The notes beneath the pieces are model-generated. The model saw only the letters and a program-made list of their open reading frames with translations, was not told the DNA's origin and made no database searches. 64,000 nt of DNA. Source: Trebonia kvetii (GTDB lineage Bacteria; Actinomycetota; Actinomycetes; Streptosporangiales; Streptosporangiaceae). Both the position numbers and the translations under genes were made by a program. This document shows positions 15,307-25,571 of the stretch, in pieces. Each line of letters begins with the position of its first letter. The stretch's first letter is position 1. The stretch spans positions 806,001 through 870,000 of the forward strand of contig NZ_RPFW01000003.1 in assembly GCF_007827045.1 (NCBI RefSeq), given 5' to 3'.

Positions 15307-16599
15307 TTAGTCGGCGTCGCCGGCCAGGGCCTCGGCCTTCTCGTCGGCCTCGAGCTCCCGCTCCGCCGCCACCTCGGCCGGTCCGGAGTGCAGGGCGGCC
15401 GAGGCGGCCTCGGCCTGCACCCGCTCGGCGTCGCCGAGGAGTTTGTGGCCGGTGGTCAGGATCCCGATGCCGAGCACGATGACGCCGGCGCCCAGGTAGA
15501 AGGGCACGTGGATGTTAATGTCGGCGACAAGGCGCCCGGCCACGTAGGGCGCGAGGCCGCCGCCGATGAACCGGACGAAGCTGTAGGCCGCCGACGCGAC
15601 AGGCCGCTCGACAGGGGAGACGGTCATCACGGCCTGCGTGGTGACCGTGTTGTTCACGCCGCACACGACGCCGGACAGGATCACCAGGGTGATCAAGACC
15701 GGCGTGTTCAGCACCCAGATCGCGATGCCGAGCGAGATCAGCGCGAAGATCGACAAGTTCAGGTACATCGTGCGGGCGATGCCGAGCCGGGCCTGCAGCC
15801 ATGAGGCGCCGAACACCGAGAACAGCGCGACGCAGATGCCCCAGCCGAAGAACACGAAGCCAAGCCTGATCGGCGACAGGTTCATCGGGAACGGCGCGTA
15901 GCCGAGGATGGTGAAGAAGCCCCAGTTGTAGCAGAGCGCGGTGAGGCCCATGGTGAGCAGGCCGCGGTGCCGCAGTGCCTTGAGCGGCGCGGTCAGGCTG
16001 GTCTTGACGGCCGGCACCGGGGTGGGCTCGACCAGGACCACGGTGGCGATGAGCGCGATCGCCATCAGCACGGACACGCCGTAGAACGGGCCGCGCCAGG
16101 AGATGTTGCCGAGCGTGCCGCCGAGCAGCGGGCCGATCGCGATGCCGAAGCCGAGCGCGGTCTCGTACAGCACGATCGCGCCGGCGAACCCGCCGCTCGC
16201 CGAGGCGACGATGACCGCGAGCGAGGTGGCGATGAACAGCGCGTTGCCGACACCCCAGCCGGCCCGGAAGCCGATGATGTCGCTGATCGAGCCGGACGAC
16301 CCGGCGAGCGCCGCGAAGATCACGATGAGCACAAGGCCGGCGATGAGCGTCCGCTTCGCGCCGATCCTGCTCGACACCCAGTTGGTGATGAGCATCGCGA
16401 CCGCCGTCACGACCAGGTACGACGTGAACAGCAGGGTGGTCTCGCTCGGTGAGGCGTTCAGCTGATTGGAGATCGCCGGCAGGATCGGGTCCACCAGGCC
16501 GATGCCCATGAAGGACACGACGCAGGCGAACGCGACCGCGAACACGGCCTTTGGCTGCTTGAATGGGCTCACTGCTGAGCCGTGACTTGCGCCACTCAT
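15307..16599 (-). CDS. Major facilitator superfamily exporter (DHA1-like)
   Basis: From the ATG at 16599 this is a 430-residue, twelve-helix transporter. FMGIGLVDPILPAISNQL (helix 1), the loop-2/3 motif NWVSSRIGAKRTLIAG (motif A-like) and GPLLGGTLGNISWRGPF (motif C region) mark a DHA1-type drug/proton antiporter. A charged tail (ERELEADEKAEALAG) follows the last helix. An ATG at 16638 is possible, but GAGGAG lies upstream of the 16599 ATG and the conserved domain starts after it. The MarR gene just upstream on the same strand is its probable regulator. Confidence 0.9.
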   Translation of the reverse strand: MSGASHGSAVSPFKQPKAVFAVAFACVVSFMGIGLVDPILPAISNQLNASPSETTLLFTSYLVVTAVAMLITNWVSSRIGAKRTLIAGLVLIVIFAALAGSSGSISDIIGFRAGWGVGNALFIATSLAVIVASASGGFAGAIVLYETALGFGIAIGPLLGGTLGNISWRGPFYGVSVLMAIALIATVVLVEPTPVPAVKTSLTAPLKALRHRGLLTMGLTALCYNWGFFTILGYAPFPMNLSPIRLGFVFFGWGICVALFSVFGASWLQARLGIARTMYLNLSIFALISLGIAIWVLNTPVLITLVILSGVVCGVNNTVTTQAVMTVSPVERPVASAAYSFVRFIGGGLAPYVAGRLVADINIHVPFYLGAGVIVLGIGILTTGHKLLGDAERVQAEAASAALHSGPAEVAAERELEADEKAEALAGDAD

Positions 16600-16646
16600 G
16601 TGAAGCGGTACTCCTCGGGTACGGCGATTGCTGTGCATTGCGGTGA

Positions 16647-17165
16647 TCAGCGGGCGACGGACACCGGCCCTGGTCCGGCGGACCCCGGCCCGGTCCCGAC
16701 GGGGGCGGGCGGGTCGTCGGCGCGGGGGACGTTCGCGAGCGCGTCGAGCGCGGGCAGCGCACCGGCCAGCGCGGCCCGGTGGTCCGGGTCGAGCTGCGCG
16801 ATGATGGCGGCCAGCCGTTCCGCCCGCACCGCCCGGCGGCGCGCCAGCGTGGCACGGCCGTCGTCGGTGATGACCACCAGCACGACCCGCCCGTCCTCCG
16901 GGCTCGGCTCCCTGCGCGCAAGCCCCGACTCCTCGAGCCTGCTGATCAGCTGGGTCATGGCCGGCTGGGTGACGCCCTCGCGGGCGGCGAGCACGGTCAG
17001 CCGCTGCGGGCCGAAGCGCTCGACGCTGGCCAGGGTCGCGGCCGCGGTCATCGACAGGCCGCTCGCCGGGCTCAGCGAGCGGTACAGCCCGACGATGCGC
17101 TCGAGGTTGACCGCGAGCGCCGCCGCGAGGGCGTCGCCGAGCTCGGCTCCCGGTGCACTATCCAT
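16647..17165 (-). CDS. MarR-family transcriptional regulator
   Basis: The 172-residue protein carries a MarR winged helix-turn-helix: RLTVLAAREGVTQPAMTQLISRLEESGLARREPSPEDGRVVLVVITDDGRATL. A proline/glycine-rich tail of about 25 residues follows the dimer helix. The gene lies immediately upstream of the MFS exporter on the same strand, which is the usual arrangement for autoregulated MarR-efflux operons. AT-rich inverted repeats cover its start at 17163-17190. Confidence 0.94.
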   Translation of the reverse strand: MDSAPGAELGDALAAALAVNLERIVGLYRSLSPASGLSMTAAATLASVERFGPQRLTVLAAREGVTQPAMTQLISRLEESGLARREPSPEDGRVVLVVITDDGRATLARRRAVRAERLAAIIAQLDPDHRAALAGALPALDALANVPRADDPPAPVGTGPGSAGPGPVSVAR

Positions 17166-17190
17166 AAGATATTTATATCACATGCTTATG
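17163..17190 (-). promoter_or_regulatory. Likely MarR operator
   Basis: CATAAG at 17163-17168 and CTTATG at 17185-17190 form the outer arms, and GATAT-tt-ATATC at 17168-17179 forms an inner dyad. The block overlaps the MarR start codon in an otherwise GC-rich region. Autorepression of the MarR-MFS operon is inferred. Confidence 0.6.
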
Positions 17191-17216
17191 CATCTGGTCA
17201 GCCGCCACCGCCCAGA

Positions 17217-17245
17217 TCGATCCCGAACGGTTGCGCGACTCCGCC
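17217..17245 (+). repeat. CCGAACGG dispersed motif, copy a
   Basis: ATCCCGAACGGTTGCGCG followed by ACTCCGCC. It lies 12 bases beyond the sortase stop, in the opposite orientation to that gene. Confidence 0.6.
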
Positions 17246-17256
17246 CCGCCCCCCGG

Positions 17257-17934
17257 CTACGACTGGTGCGCGACGGAGTCAAGCGAGGCGAAAACTACGA
17301 CTGAGCTGAGGTAATGACCGGTTGCGGGGTCGAAGTCGCCGCCGCAGGTGATCAGCCGAAGGGCCGGGTATCCGGCCTGGCCGTAGACGATTTTCGCGGG
17401 GAATTCGTCCTTGGCGTATTCCCGCACGCCCGTCACGCGGAAGACAGCGGTAACCCCGTCGGCGAGCGTCACCTCGATGCGGTTGCCCGGCCGCAGCGCG
17501 CCGAGCCGGTAGAACACCGCTTGCCCGTGGTAGCTGTCCACGTGGCCTTCGATCACGGCCGTACCCGGCTGGCCGGGCGTCGCCGAGTACTTGTACCAGG
17601 CGGCCTCGTCGGCGCTCCTGACAAGCGAGGGCACCTGGATCGTGCCGTCGGGGTTGAGCCCGACGCGGAGCAGCCGGGAACGGACGCCGATCGCGGGGAT
17701 CGCGACGGAAACCGGGAGCGACTGGCGCAGCGGCGGCGCCTTCGCGCCGCCCCGCCCGGTCGTACCGGCGGCAGCGGCCGCGGGCGCGGGGGCGTGCACC
17801 TGGGCGGCCAGGGCGACCACGATGGCAAGCGCGCCGCCGGCGATCAGGCTTATCCCGAGCAGTCCCGCCAGCCGGATCCTGGCCTGGCCGCGCGGCGCTT
17901 GCGGGGGAGCGAATTCGCTGTCCGGCCAGGACAT
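17257..17934 (-). CDS. Class F-like sortase (LPXTG transpeptidase)
   Basis: The 225-residue protein has an amino-terminal membrane anchor (LAGLLGISLIAGGALAIVVALAA), a Pro/Ala linker, and a sortase domain with VSVAIPAIGVRSRLLRVGL, the catalytic His in IEGHVDSYHG, and the Cys in LRLITCGGDFDPATGHY. This matches actinobacterial class F sortases, which cleave a threonine-glycine sorting signal and attach the protein to the wall or pili. ATG 17934 was chosen; a TTG at 18003 would add 23 residues. It is divergent from a Ser/Thr-rich protein ending in an APETG-type sorting signal, its likely substrate. Confidence 0.88.
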   Translation of the reverse strand: MSWPDSEFAPPQAPRGQARIRLAGLLGISLIAGGALAIVVALAAQVHAPAPAAAAAGTTGRGGAKAPPLRQSLPVSVAIPAIGVRSRLLRVGLNPDGTIQVPSLVRSADEAAWYKYSATPGQPGTAVIEGHVDSYHGQAVFYRLGALRPGNRIEVTLADGVTAVFRVTGVREYAKDEFPAKIVYGQAGYPALRLITCGGDFDPATGHYLSSVVVFASLDSVAHQS

Positions 17935-18192
17935 GACCACGCGCAGCCCGGCGATCCGCGGCCAGCTTCCCAAAGGCGGGTGCCTTTCCGTTCTCTTCCG
18001 CAATGCGTGCTACTCGCGTAGCCTAATGTCGAAATGAAAAACACGCCATTGCCCGGCCAAGCCGTACACAGGCGTCGCTATATAGGGTCGTCTATGCGGC
18101 TGTCAGGGGCCGCGGGAAATGCACCGTCCGAGATGCTCCCGGTCCGGTGGAGAACCCGTGTGCTGAACCTTTTTCAAATCGGAGGAGGGTTC

Positions 18193-18843
18193 ATGAAGAT
18201 GCGCCTGACCATGCCGGACGCGCATACCAGATGGCTATTGGCGGGACGTTCCGCCGCGGGGGCGGTGCTCCTCGCGGTGACCGTCTCCGGGTGCATCGGC
18301 GGTAGCGGGTCAGCCACTCCGACCATTGTCACGCCGACGCCGCGGACGCCGGGATCGTCGGCCACTCACGCGGGCACGCGCACCCCGTCGCCGACCGGCC
18401 AGGGAGCCTCGAGCAAGGCTTCGGCCGGGTCGAGTGGCACATCGACCGCCACCGCCAAGACCTCCGCCCATGCCTCGGCGCCTGCGTCCGGCACGCCGGC
18501 GGCGTCGCACACGTCAACCGCGTCGGCGTCGCACGCCTCGTATGGGTCGCACACCTCGTCCGCGTCGCACCCGGCGACGCCCCACCCGACCAGCACCGCC
18601 GCGACGCACCCCGCGAACAGTCACACCGTGATCCCGTCGACCCGCCCGTTCCCAACCACGGCGCCGGAGACCGGCGGCGGCGGCACGGCCGGCCTTCAGG
18701 ACGGGGTCCTGTTCGGTGCCGGCGGCGCCGCCATCCTGGCCGGCCTGGGCACACTGGCCTACCGCCGGCGCCTGCGCAGGCGCCTCGCGGCCGGACGTCC
18801 CGCGGCGGACAGGCAGCAAGACAGGGAACCGGCCGACCGCTAG
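18193..18843 (+). CDS. Ser/Thr/His-rich surface protein with lipobox and PETG-type sorting signal
   Basis: The 216-residue protein has a signal peptide ending in a lipobox-like VSGC, about 130 residues of low-complexity Ser/Thr/Ala/Pro/His, and a carboxyl-terminal sorting signal: TAPETGGGG, a hydrophobic helix (FGAGGAAILAGLGTLAY), then RRRLRRRL. It looks like a wall stalk or spacer. GGAGGAGG seven bases before the ATG at 18193 fixes the start. The divergent gene encodes a sortase. Having both a lipidation site and a sorting signal is unusual; one may be non-functional. Confidence 0.82.
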   Translation: MKMRLTMPDAHTRWLLAGRSAAGAVLLAVTVSGCIGGSGSATPTIVTPTPRTPGSSATHAGTRTPSPTGQGASSKASAGSSGTSTATAKTSAHASAPASGTPAASHTSTASASHASYGSHTSSASHPATPHPTSTAATHPANSHTVIPSTRPFPTTAPETGGGGTAGLQDGVLFGAGGAAILAGLGTLAYRRRLRRRLAAGRPAADRQQDREPADR

Positions 18844-18896
18844 CCGCAATGCCGTTAAGCCGGGATTCTCGTCTGTTTATTACCCGGCGAAGCCGC

Positions 18897-18927
18897 CTGC
18901 AAGATCAACTTTTCGAATCCCTTGCAG
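18897..18927 (+). terminator. Terminator hairpin after the surface-protein gene
   Basis: CTGCAAG pairs perfectly with CTTGCAG over a 17-base loop and is followed by TTT. It lies 54 bases after the stop. Confidence 0.5.
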
Positions 18928-19002
18928 TTTCCGGTGTCATGATCCCGGGGAAAGCAAGGACATTTTCGATATTACTACCGCCGCCCCGCTATCCCGCGCA
19001 TC

Positions 19003-19100
19003 ACGCTTCGCCCATCCCGCATTCCGGCGCCGCCCCGCCCGGCCCCGCATTCCGGCCTCGCCCGGCCCACATTTCGGCCCCGCCCCCCCGGGCGCCGGCC
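19003..19100. repeat. C-rich degenerate tandem repeats
   Basis: Three imperfect units of about 20-28 bp share CCGCATTCCGGC followed by GCCCGGCC. One strand is strongly pyrimidine-rich, so the other could form G-rich structures. It lies between the surface-protein gene and the copper operon promoter. Confidence 0.55.
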
Positions 19101-19118
19101 CGCCACACCCAGAGGCCA

Positions 19119-19135
19119 ATACCCTGCGGGGGTAT
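19119..19135 (+). promoter_or_regulatory. CsoR operator
   Basis: ATACCC-tgcgg-GGGTAT is a 17-bp dyad that fits the known CsoR box (TACCC...GGGTA). It lies 33 bases before the csoR start, where Cu-free CsoR would block transcription of csoR-copZ-copA. Confidence 0.85.
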
Positions 19136-19168
19136 GGTATGGTGACCGTGAGTGCCTGGAGGTGAGAC

Positions 19169-19450
19169 GTGCACGGATACACGCCAGAGAAAGACCGCTA
19201 CCTGACGCGGCTGCGCCGGATCGAGGGGCAGGTCCGCGGCCTGCAGAAGATGGTGGAGGACGACAAGTACTGCATCGACATCCTCACCCAGGTATCCGCT
19301 GTCACGAGCGCGCTGCAGTCCGTCGCGCTCGGGCTGCTCGAGGACCACCTGGGTCACTGCGTGGCGCAGGCGACAGCCGAGGGCGGCGACGTCGCCGCCG
19401 CGAAGGTCCGCGAGGCGTCCGAGGCGATCGCCCGCCTCGTGAAGTCCTGA
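19169..19450 (+). CDS. csoR: Copper-sensing repressor CsoR
   Basis: A 93-residue all-helical metalloregulator of the CsoR/RcnR family. The Cu(I) ligands C-H-C are visible as DDKYCIDILTQ and LEDHLGHCVAQA, with LRRIEGQVRGLQKM forming the DNA-binding helix. Copper binding releases it from DNA and derepresses export. The start is GTG with GGAGG upstream. It heads a three-gene operon with copZ (16-base gap) and copA, and a palindromic CsoR box lies upstream. Confidence 0.95.
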   Translation: MHGYTPEKDRYLTRLRRIEGQVRGLQKMVEDDKYCIDILTQVSAVTSALQSVALGLLEDHLGHCVAQATAEGGDVAAAKVREASEAIARLVKS

Positions 19451-19466
19451 TCGCGGGGAGACGACG

Positions 19467-19690
19467 ATGACATCGACCACTTATCAGGTCACGGGCATGA
19501 CCTGCGAGCACTGCGTTCGCGCGGTCGCCGGCGAGATCGAGAGCCTGGACGGCGTCGCCGCCGTGACCGTGCGACTGGTTCCCGGCGGCACCTCGGACGT
19601 GACCGTGACCGCGGGCGCGCCGCTCGGCATCGACGCGGTCGCCGCCGCCCTCGACGAGGCCGGTGGCTACCGCCTGGCCGGCGCCGGGGC

Positions 19691-19694
<4 letters not shown>
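19467..19694 (+). CDS. copZ: Copper chaperone (HMA domain), CopZ-like
   Basis: A 75-residue heavy-metal-associated domain with the metal motif GMTCEHC after the first beta strand (TTYQVTGMTCEHCVRAV). It would ferry Cu(I) in the cytoplasm to the adjacent ATPase. A slightly longer Gly/Thr loop (LVPGGTSDVTV) follows the second strand. Its stop overlaps the start of copA (ATGA), so synthesis is coupled. Confidence 0.93.
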
Positions 19695-22033
<2,339 letters not shown>

Positions 22034-22170
22034 CTTCACCCCAACCTTTTCTTAACCTTCTGCGTCTCCAGTAGTGGCACTTGTGTGAACCAAGCGGCCC
22101 CGAGCTAACTACTTCTTAACCATTCTTCGTGTGCGGGAGACCCGGAAGGGATCCCGTGGAGGTGTCAACG

Positions 22171-22746
22171 ATGATCACCAAGAAGACAATCGGCGCGGTC
22201 GTGCTGGCCACGGGAACAATCGCCGCCGGCATCGCGATCCCTGCGTCCACCGCGGCAGCGGCGCCGCGGGCGCCCATCGCGGCCGTGTCGGTCACGGCAG
22301 CCAAGCTCCAGCCGTGGCCGGTGCTCCGCCAGGGCAAGAACGCCGACTGGCCGCTCGTCACCGTCCGCTCGCTGCAGTACCTGCTCGTACAGCACGGGGC
22401 CAAGATCCCCGTCAGCGGCGTGTTCGGCGTCCGGACCAAGGCGGCCGTGATCAAGTTCCAGAAGGCGCACCACCTCACCGCCGACGGCGTGGTCGGCTCG
22501 AAGACCTGGAACGCCCTGATCGTCACCGTCAAGCTCGGCAGCAAGGGCCCCGCCGTCCGCGCGGTTCAGGACCAGGCCAACTTCCGCAACGGCAAGAACG
22601 GCCACTCGCTCAACGTGGACGGCATCTTCGGCAAGAAGACCGACACCTGGGTGCGCGGCTTCCAGAAGGCCGAGGGGTTCAAGGTGGACGGCGTGGTCGG
22701 CAAGAACACCTGGCAGGCCCTGGTCACCGAGTCCCTGTCCTTCTAA
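22171..22746 (+). CDS. Secreted protein with two peptidoglycan-binding (PG_binding_1) repeats
   Basis: The 191-residue protein has a Sec signal peptide (KKTIGAVVLATGTIAAGIAIPASTAAAA) and two PF01471 repeats: VRSLQYLLVQHG...FGVRTKAAVIKFQKAHHLTADGVVGSKTWNAL and AVRAVQDQANF...VDGIFGKKTDTWVRGFQKAEGFKVDGVVGKNTWQAL. No catalytic domain is attached, so it probably binds the wall as an adaptor, inhibitor or structural factor. GGAGG before the ATG at 22171 supports that start over the upstream GTG. A strong hairpin follows. Confidence 0.92.
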   Translation: MITKKTIGAVVLATGTIAAGIAIPASTAAAAPRAPIAAVSVTAAKLQPWPVLRQGKNADWPLVTVRSLQYLLVQHGAKIPVSGVFGVRTKAAVIKFQKAHHLTADGVVGSKTWNALIVTVKLGSKGPAVRAVQDQANFRNGKNGHSLNVDGIFGKKTDTWVRGFQKAEGFKVDGVVGKNTWQALVTESLSF

Positions 22747-22764
22747 GTTCAAAACCAGGCGCAC

Positions 22765-22788
22765 ACCGAACGGGTGCGTGGCTCCGCC
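22765..22788 (+). repeat. CCGAACGG dispersed motif, copy b
   Basis: ACCGAACGGGTGCGTGGC followed by TCCGCC, beginning 19 bases after the stop on the sense strand. TTCAAAACCAG upstream is shared with copy d. Here the motif also forms the left arm of a terminator hairpin. Confidence 0.7.
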
Positions 22789-22805
22789 CGGCACGCCACG
22801 CACCC
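22772..22805. terminator. Terminator after the peptidoglycan-binding protein
   Basis: GGGTGCGTGGC at 22772-22782 pairs perfectly with GCCACGCACCC at 22795-22805, between convergent genes. It can act on both strands. Confidence 0.75.
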
Positions 22806-22844
22806 GCCTCGGCGCGGGGAGCCATGGTGCGCCCAGCCTCAGAA

Positions 22845-23816
22845 CTAGCCGAGCACGGCGAAGAAGTCGCGGTCCCAGCCGGTCAGGAACTGGTCGGCCG
22901 GGCGCCACTGCCCTGGCACCTCGGCGCGCAGCGGGCCGCCCGGCCGGGACGCCACGTCGAGCTGCACCCAGTTCGGGTTGATGTCTAGTTCCATGCCGAT
23001 TCGCGCGCCCATCCGCACCAGGGCGTCGGCCAGGTCGGCGGGGACGGTGGACTCAGACGCCACGTAGATCAGGTCGCCCGCGGCGTCCTGGCCGACCGCG
23101 CTGCGCGCGACGTACTCCAGGCCGCCGACGGTGCCGCCCCAGGCCCACCAGCCGGCGGCGGCCGCCGTGGGCCTGCCGTGCCAGACGAGCGGCCGGAGGT
23201 TCTGCCTGACGCTGTAGACCCGCTCGCCCTTGGCGGGCGCGCCGTAGCCCCAGTCGGCGATGTGCGCTCGGCCTGAACGGTCGATGATCAGGCTGGCGTA
23301 TCCCTTGAGCAGCGGGCTGATCACCCTCCCCTCCTGCTCGTAACCGCCGGCCCCCGCGGCGAGCTTGAACCCGCCGTTGAAGGCCGCGAGCAGCCGGCGC
23401 CGCTCGCCGTGCCCGACCGCCGGGCCCGCCTTGACGCCCTTCTCCGTGGCCAGCGCCCCGGGATCGGTCGCGCCGTTGTGCAGCACGTAGGTCAGCGGCC
23501 CGCGGAAGACCGCCACCCTGATCTTCGAACCGTCCTTGGTCCGTATGGTGCTGACCCGCACGCTGCCCTTCGGCTTGGGCTTGGGTTTCCGGCTCGGCGA
23601 GGGCGACGGCGGCGCGGCCGAAGCCGTCCCTCCCGGCGACCCGATCGTGGCCGTGGCATTGCCGCTGCCCCTCGCTCTTGCCGTGCCCGTCGGACTCGCG
23701 GCGCTGGTCGCCGCGGCGGGCGTCGTGGCGGCTGCCGTGCCGGTGCCGGCCGTGCATCCGGAAGTCAGGCAGGCGGCCGCCAGGCCGGCCGCCACCACCC
23801 ATGCGGGAGCGAGCAT
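22845..23816 (-). CDS. Phosphodiester glycosidase (NAGPA/DUF2233) domain lipoprotein
   Basis: From the ATG at 23816 this is 323 residues. A signal peptide ends in a lipobox LTSGC, then come about 70 residues of Ala/Thr/Ser/Pro with KPKPKPK, and then a domain with LLAAFNGGFKL, GYASLIIDRSG, WAWGGTVGG and MGARIGMELDINPNWVQLDV, typical of the phosphodiester glycosidase family (mammalian uncovering enzyme, bacterial YngK-like). Such enzymes hydrolyse exposed sugar phosphodiesters, plausibly wall polymers. The frame is open upstream to 23903 without a clear ribosome-binding site, so the start is uncertain. Confidence 0.8.
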   Translation of the reverse strand: MLAPAWVVAAGLAAACLTSGCTAGTGTAAATTPAAATSAASPTGTARARGSGNATATIGSPGGTASAAPPSPSPSRKPKPKPKGSVRVSTIRTKDGSKIRVAVFRGPLTYVLHNGATDPGALATEKGVKAGPAVGHGERRRLLAAFNGGFKLAAGAGGYEQEGRVISPLLKGYASLIIDRSGRAHIADWGYGAPAKGERVYSVRQNLRPLVWHGRPTAAAAGWWAWGGTVGGLEYVARSAVGQDAAGDLIYVASESTVPADLADALVRMGARIGMELDINPNWVQLDVASRPGGPLRAEVPGQWRPADQFLTGWDRDFFAVLG

Positions 23817-23925
23817 CGCGTCCACGCGGAATACGTGACGAAAGGGAATAACCGGGCGCACGCGAAGACTATAGGGGCCGCACATGACGGCCACGTGAAG
23901 CATTTCTCCGGCCGCCAGGCAGATA

Positions 23926-23965
23926 GTGGATCGTTAGGAGGTGCCGGATACTCCTAACGATCCAC
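23926..23965. repeat. Hairpin family member 1 (15-bp stem, CCGGA loop)
   Basis: GTGGATCGTTAGGAG at 23926-23940 pairs perfectly with 23951-23965; the loop is gtgccggata. It lies between divergent genes, so it is not a simple terminator. The base GTGGA and the CCGGA in the loop are shared with the hairpins at 25491 and 25572. Confidence 0.75.
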
Positions 23966-24035
23966 CATCACCGGATTTCCGCCCCGCCGGGCGACGCCAC
24001 CGGCTCGCGGCGGTCAGCCCAGTAGGATTCGTCCC

Positions 24036-25469
24036 ATGCCGAGCACTCCCACGTCCCCAGGGCAAGCGTCGCCCGACCCGGTGCCTGCCAGGCAGGTCAG
24101 GCTGACCGGCTGGGGCAGGATCGCGCCCACCACCGCGGAGCTCGCGGCCCCGGCGACCGACGCCGAGGCCGCTGCGCTGCTCCGCCGGGTCGCGCGGGAC
24201 GCCGACCGGCCCGGTGGCCAGCCCGCGGTGATCGCCCGCGGCCTCGGCCGCAGCTACAACAACGCGGCGCAGTCCGCCGGCGGCCTGGTCATCTCCACCG
24301 GCCGGCTGAACGGCATCGTCAGCCTCGACCCCGCAACCGGCGTCGTGGTGGCCGAGGCCGGCGTATCCCTCGAGCAGCTCATGGTCGCCGGGCTGCCGCA
24401 CGGCTGGTTCGTCCCCGTCTCGCCTGGCACCCGCCAGGTGACCGTCGGCGGCGCCATCGCGGCGGACGTGCACGGTAAGAATCATCACGTGGCAGGCTCG
24501 TTCGCCAGCCACGTCACCAGCTTCGACATCCTGTTTCCCAGTGCGGACCAGGACGAGCCGCACACGGTAACCCCGCAGGCGGACCCGGAGCTGTTCTGGG
24601 CGACTGCGGGCGGCTTGGGTCTCACCGGGTTCATCACCAGGGCCACGATCCAGCTCAAGCGGGTGGAGAGCTCGCTCGTCAAGGTGGTCACGGTCAAGAC
24701 CAGGGACGTCGACGAGACGATGGCGGTGCTCGCCGAGCACGACAAGAAGTACGGCTACACCGTCGCCTGGTCGGACGACCTGGCGTCCGGCGGCAGCCTC
24801 GGCCGGTCGATCATCACCAGCGGCGACTTCGCCACGCTGGCCGACCTTGATGACAGGCAGCGCAGCGATCCGTTCCGCTTCGACCCGCGCGCCAGGATCG
24901 GCGCGCCAGGCTTCATCCCGCCCGGCCTGATGAACCGTCACTCGATCCGGCTGGCCAATGCCGTCTGGTACGCCAAGGCGCCGCGGCACAGGGAGCACGA
25001 GCTGCAGACGATCAGCCAGTTCTTCCACCCGCTTGACGGGATCAGGAACTGGAACCGCGTCTACGGCCCAGGCGGCTTCCGCCAGTACCAGTACGTACTG
25101 CCGTTCGGCGCCGAGGCAGCGGTCCGCCGCAGCTTCGAGATGGTCAGCGCGCACCGCGCGCCGAGCTTCGTGACCGTGCTGAAGCGGTTCGGCCAGGCCG
25201 ACCCCGGCCTGCTGTCCTTCCCGGCCCCCGGCTGGACGCTCGCGCTCGACTTCCCCGCCCGCACGCCGGGCCTCGGCCCGCTGCTCGACGAGCTCGACAG
25301 GCTGGTGGTGGCCAACGGCGGCCGCGTCTACCTGGCCAAGGATTCCCGGGTGAGCGCCGCGAGGCTTGAGGAGATGTACCCGCGGCTGCCCGAGTTCCGC
25401 AAGCTCCGCGCCGAACTGGACCCGAAGGGCACCCTGGCCTCCGACCTGTCCCGCCGGCTGAACCTGTAA
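24036..25469 (+). CDS. dprE1: FAD-dependent decaprenylphosphoryl-ribose oxidase (DprE1-like)
   Basis: The 477-residue flavoenzyme aligns by eye with mycobacterial DprE1: RGLGRSYNNAAQSAGG and VSPGTRQVTVGGAIAADVHGKNHH (FAD site), then GWTLALDFP and YLAKDSR with the catalytic lysine near the end. DprE1 oxidises decaprenylphosphoryl-ribose, the first half of an epimerisation giving the arabinose donor. The cysteine hit by benzothiazinones in mycobacteria (in the GWN-x-CVDFP stretch) is alanine here, codon 25242-25244. The reductase partner DprE2 is not adjacent. An oxidase for another polyprenyl or sugar substrate is possible. Confidence 0.82.
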   Translation: MPSTPTSPGQASPDPVPARQVRLTGWGRIAPTTAELAAPATDAEAAALLRRVARDADRPGGQPAVIARGLGRSYNNAAQSAGGLVISTGRLNGIVSLDPATGVVVAEAGVSLEQLMVAGLPHGWFVPVSPGTRQVTVGGAIAADVHGKNHHVAGSFASHVTSFDILFPSADQDEPHTVTPQADPELFWATAGGLGLTGFITRATIQLKRVESSLVKVVTVKTRDVDETMAVLAEHDKKYGYTVAWSDDLASGGSLGRSIITSGDFATLADLDDRQRSDPFRFDPRARIGAPGFIPPGLMNRHSIRLANAVWYAKAPRHREHELQTISQFFHPLDGIRNWNRVYGPGGFRQYQYVLPFGAEAAVRRSFEMVSAHRAPSFVTVLKRFGQADPGLLSFPAPGWTLALDFPARTPGLGPLLDELDRLVVANGGRVYLAKDSRVSAARLEEMYPRLPEFRKLRAELDPKGTLASDLSRRLNL

Positions 25470-25490
25470 ACAGCCGCCTGAAGCCATGAC

Positions 25491-25532
25491 GGTGGAAGTC
25501 TGGGCACACCGGAGTGTGCCCAGACTTCCACC
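25491..25532. terminator. Hairpin family member 2 (19-bp perfect stem, CGGA loop)
   Basis: GGTGGAAGTCTGGGCACAC at 25491-25509 pairs perfectly with 25514-25532 around CGGA. It lies 22 bases after the dprE1-like stop, between convergent genes, and can terminate transcription. It shares CACAC-CGGA-GTGTG with the next hairpin. Confidence 0.8.
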
Positions 25533-25571
25533 ATGATCCCGCACCGGAGCCGCCCGACCGCCGGCGCCAAA

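Larger units (their letters stand above)
18844..19168. other. 325-bp intergenic region upstream of csoR
   Basis: No convincing gene is present. It contains two possible terminator hairpins for the surface-protein gene (GCCGGG/CCCGGC at 18859-18888, and CTGCAAG at 18897-18903 with CTTGCAG at 18921-18927 followed by TTT). A C-rich block of about 100 bp (roughly 19003-19100) has degenerate GCATTCCGGC...GCCCGGC units, and the CsoR box is at 19119-19135. Confidence 0.7.

Noticed and set aside
22034..22170. c-di-AMP (ydaO-type) riboswitch upstream of the peptidoglycan-binding protein
   Set aside because: The gene class is a known target of that riboswitch, but the conserved pseudoknot and GGGGAACC-like blocks are not visible; the region only has short TTCTTAACC and CTTCACCCCAAC repeats.
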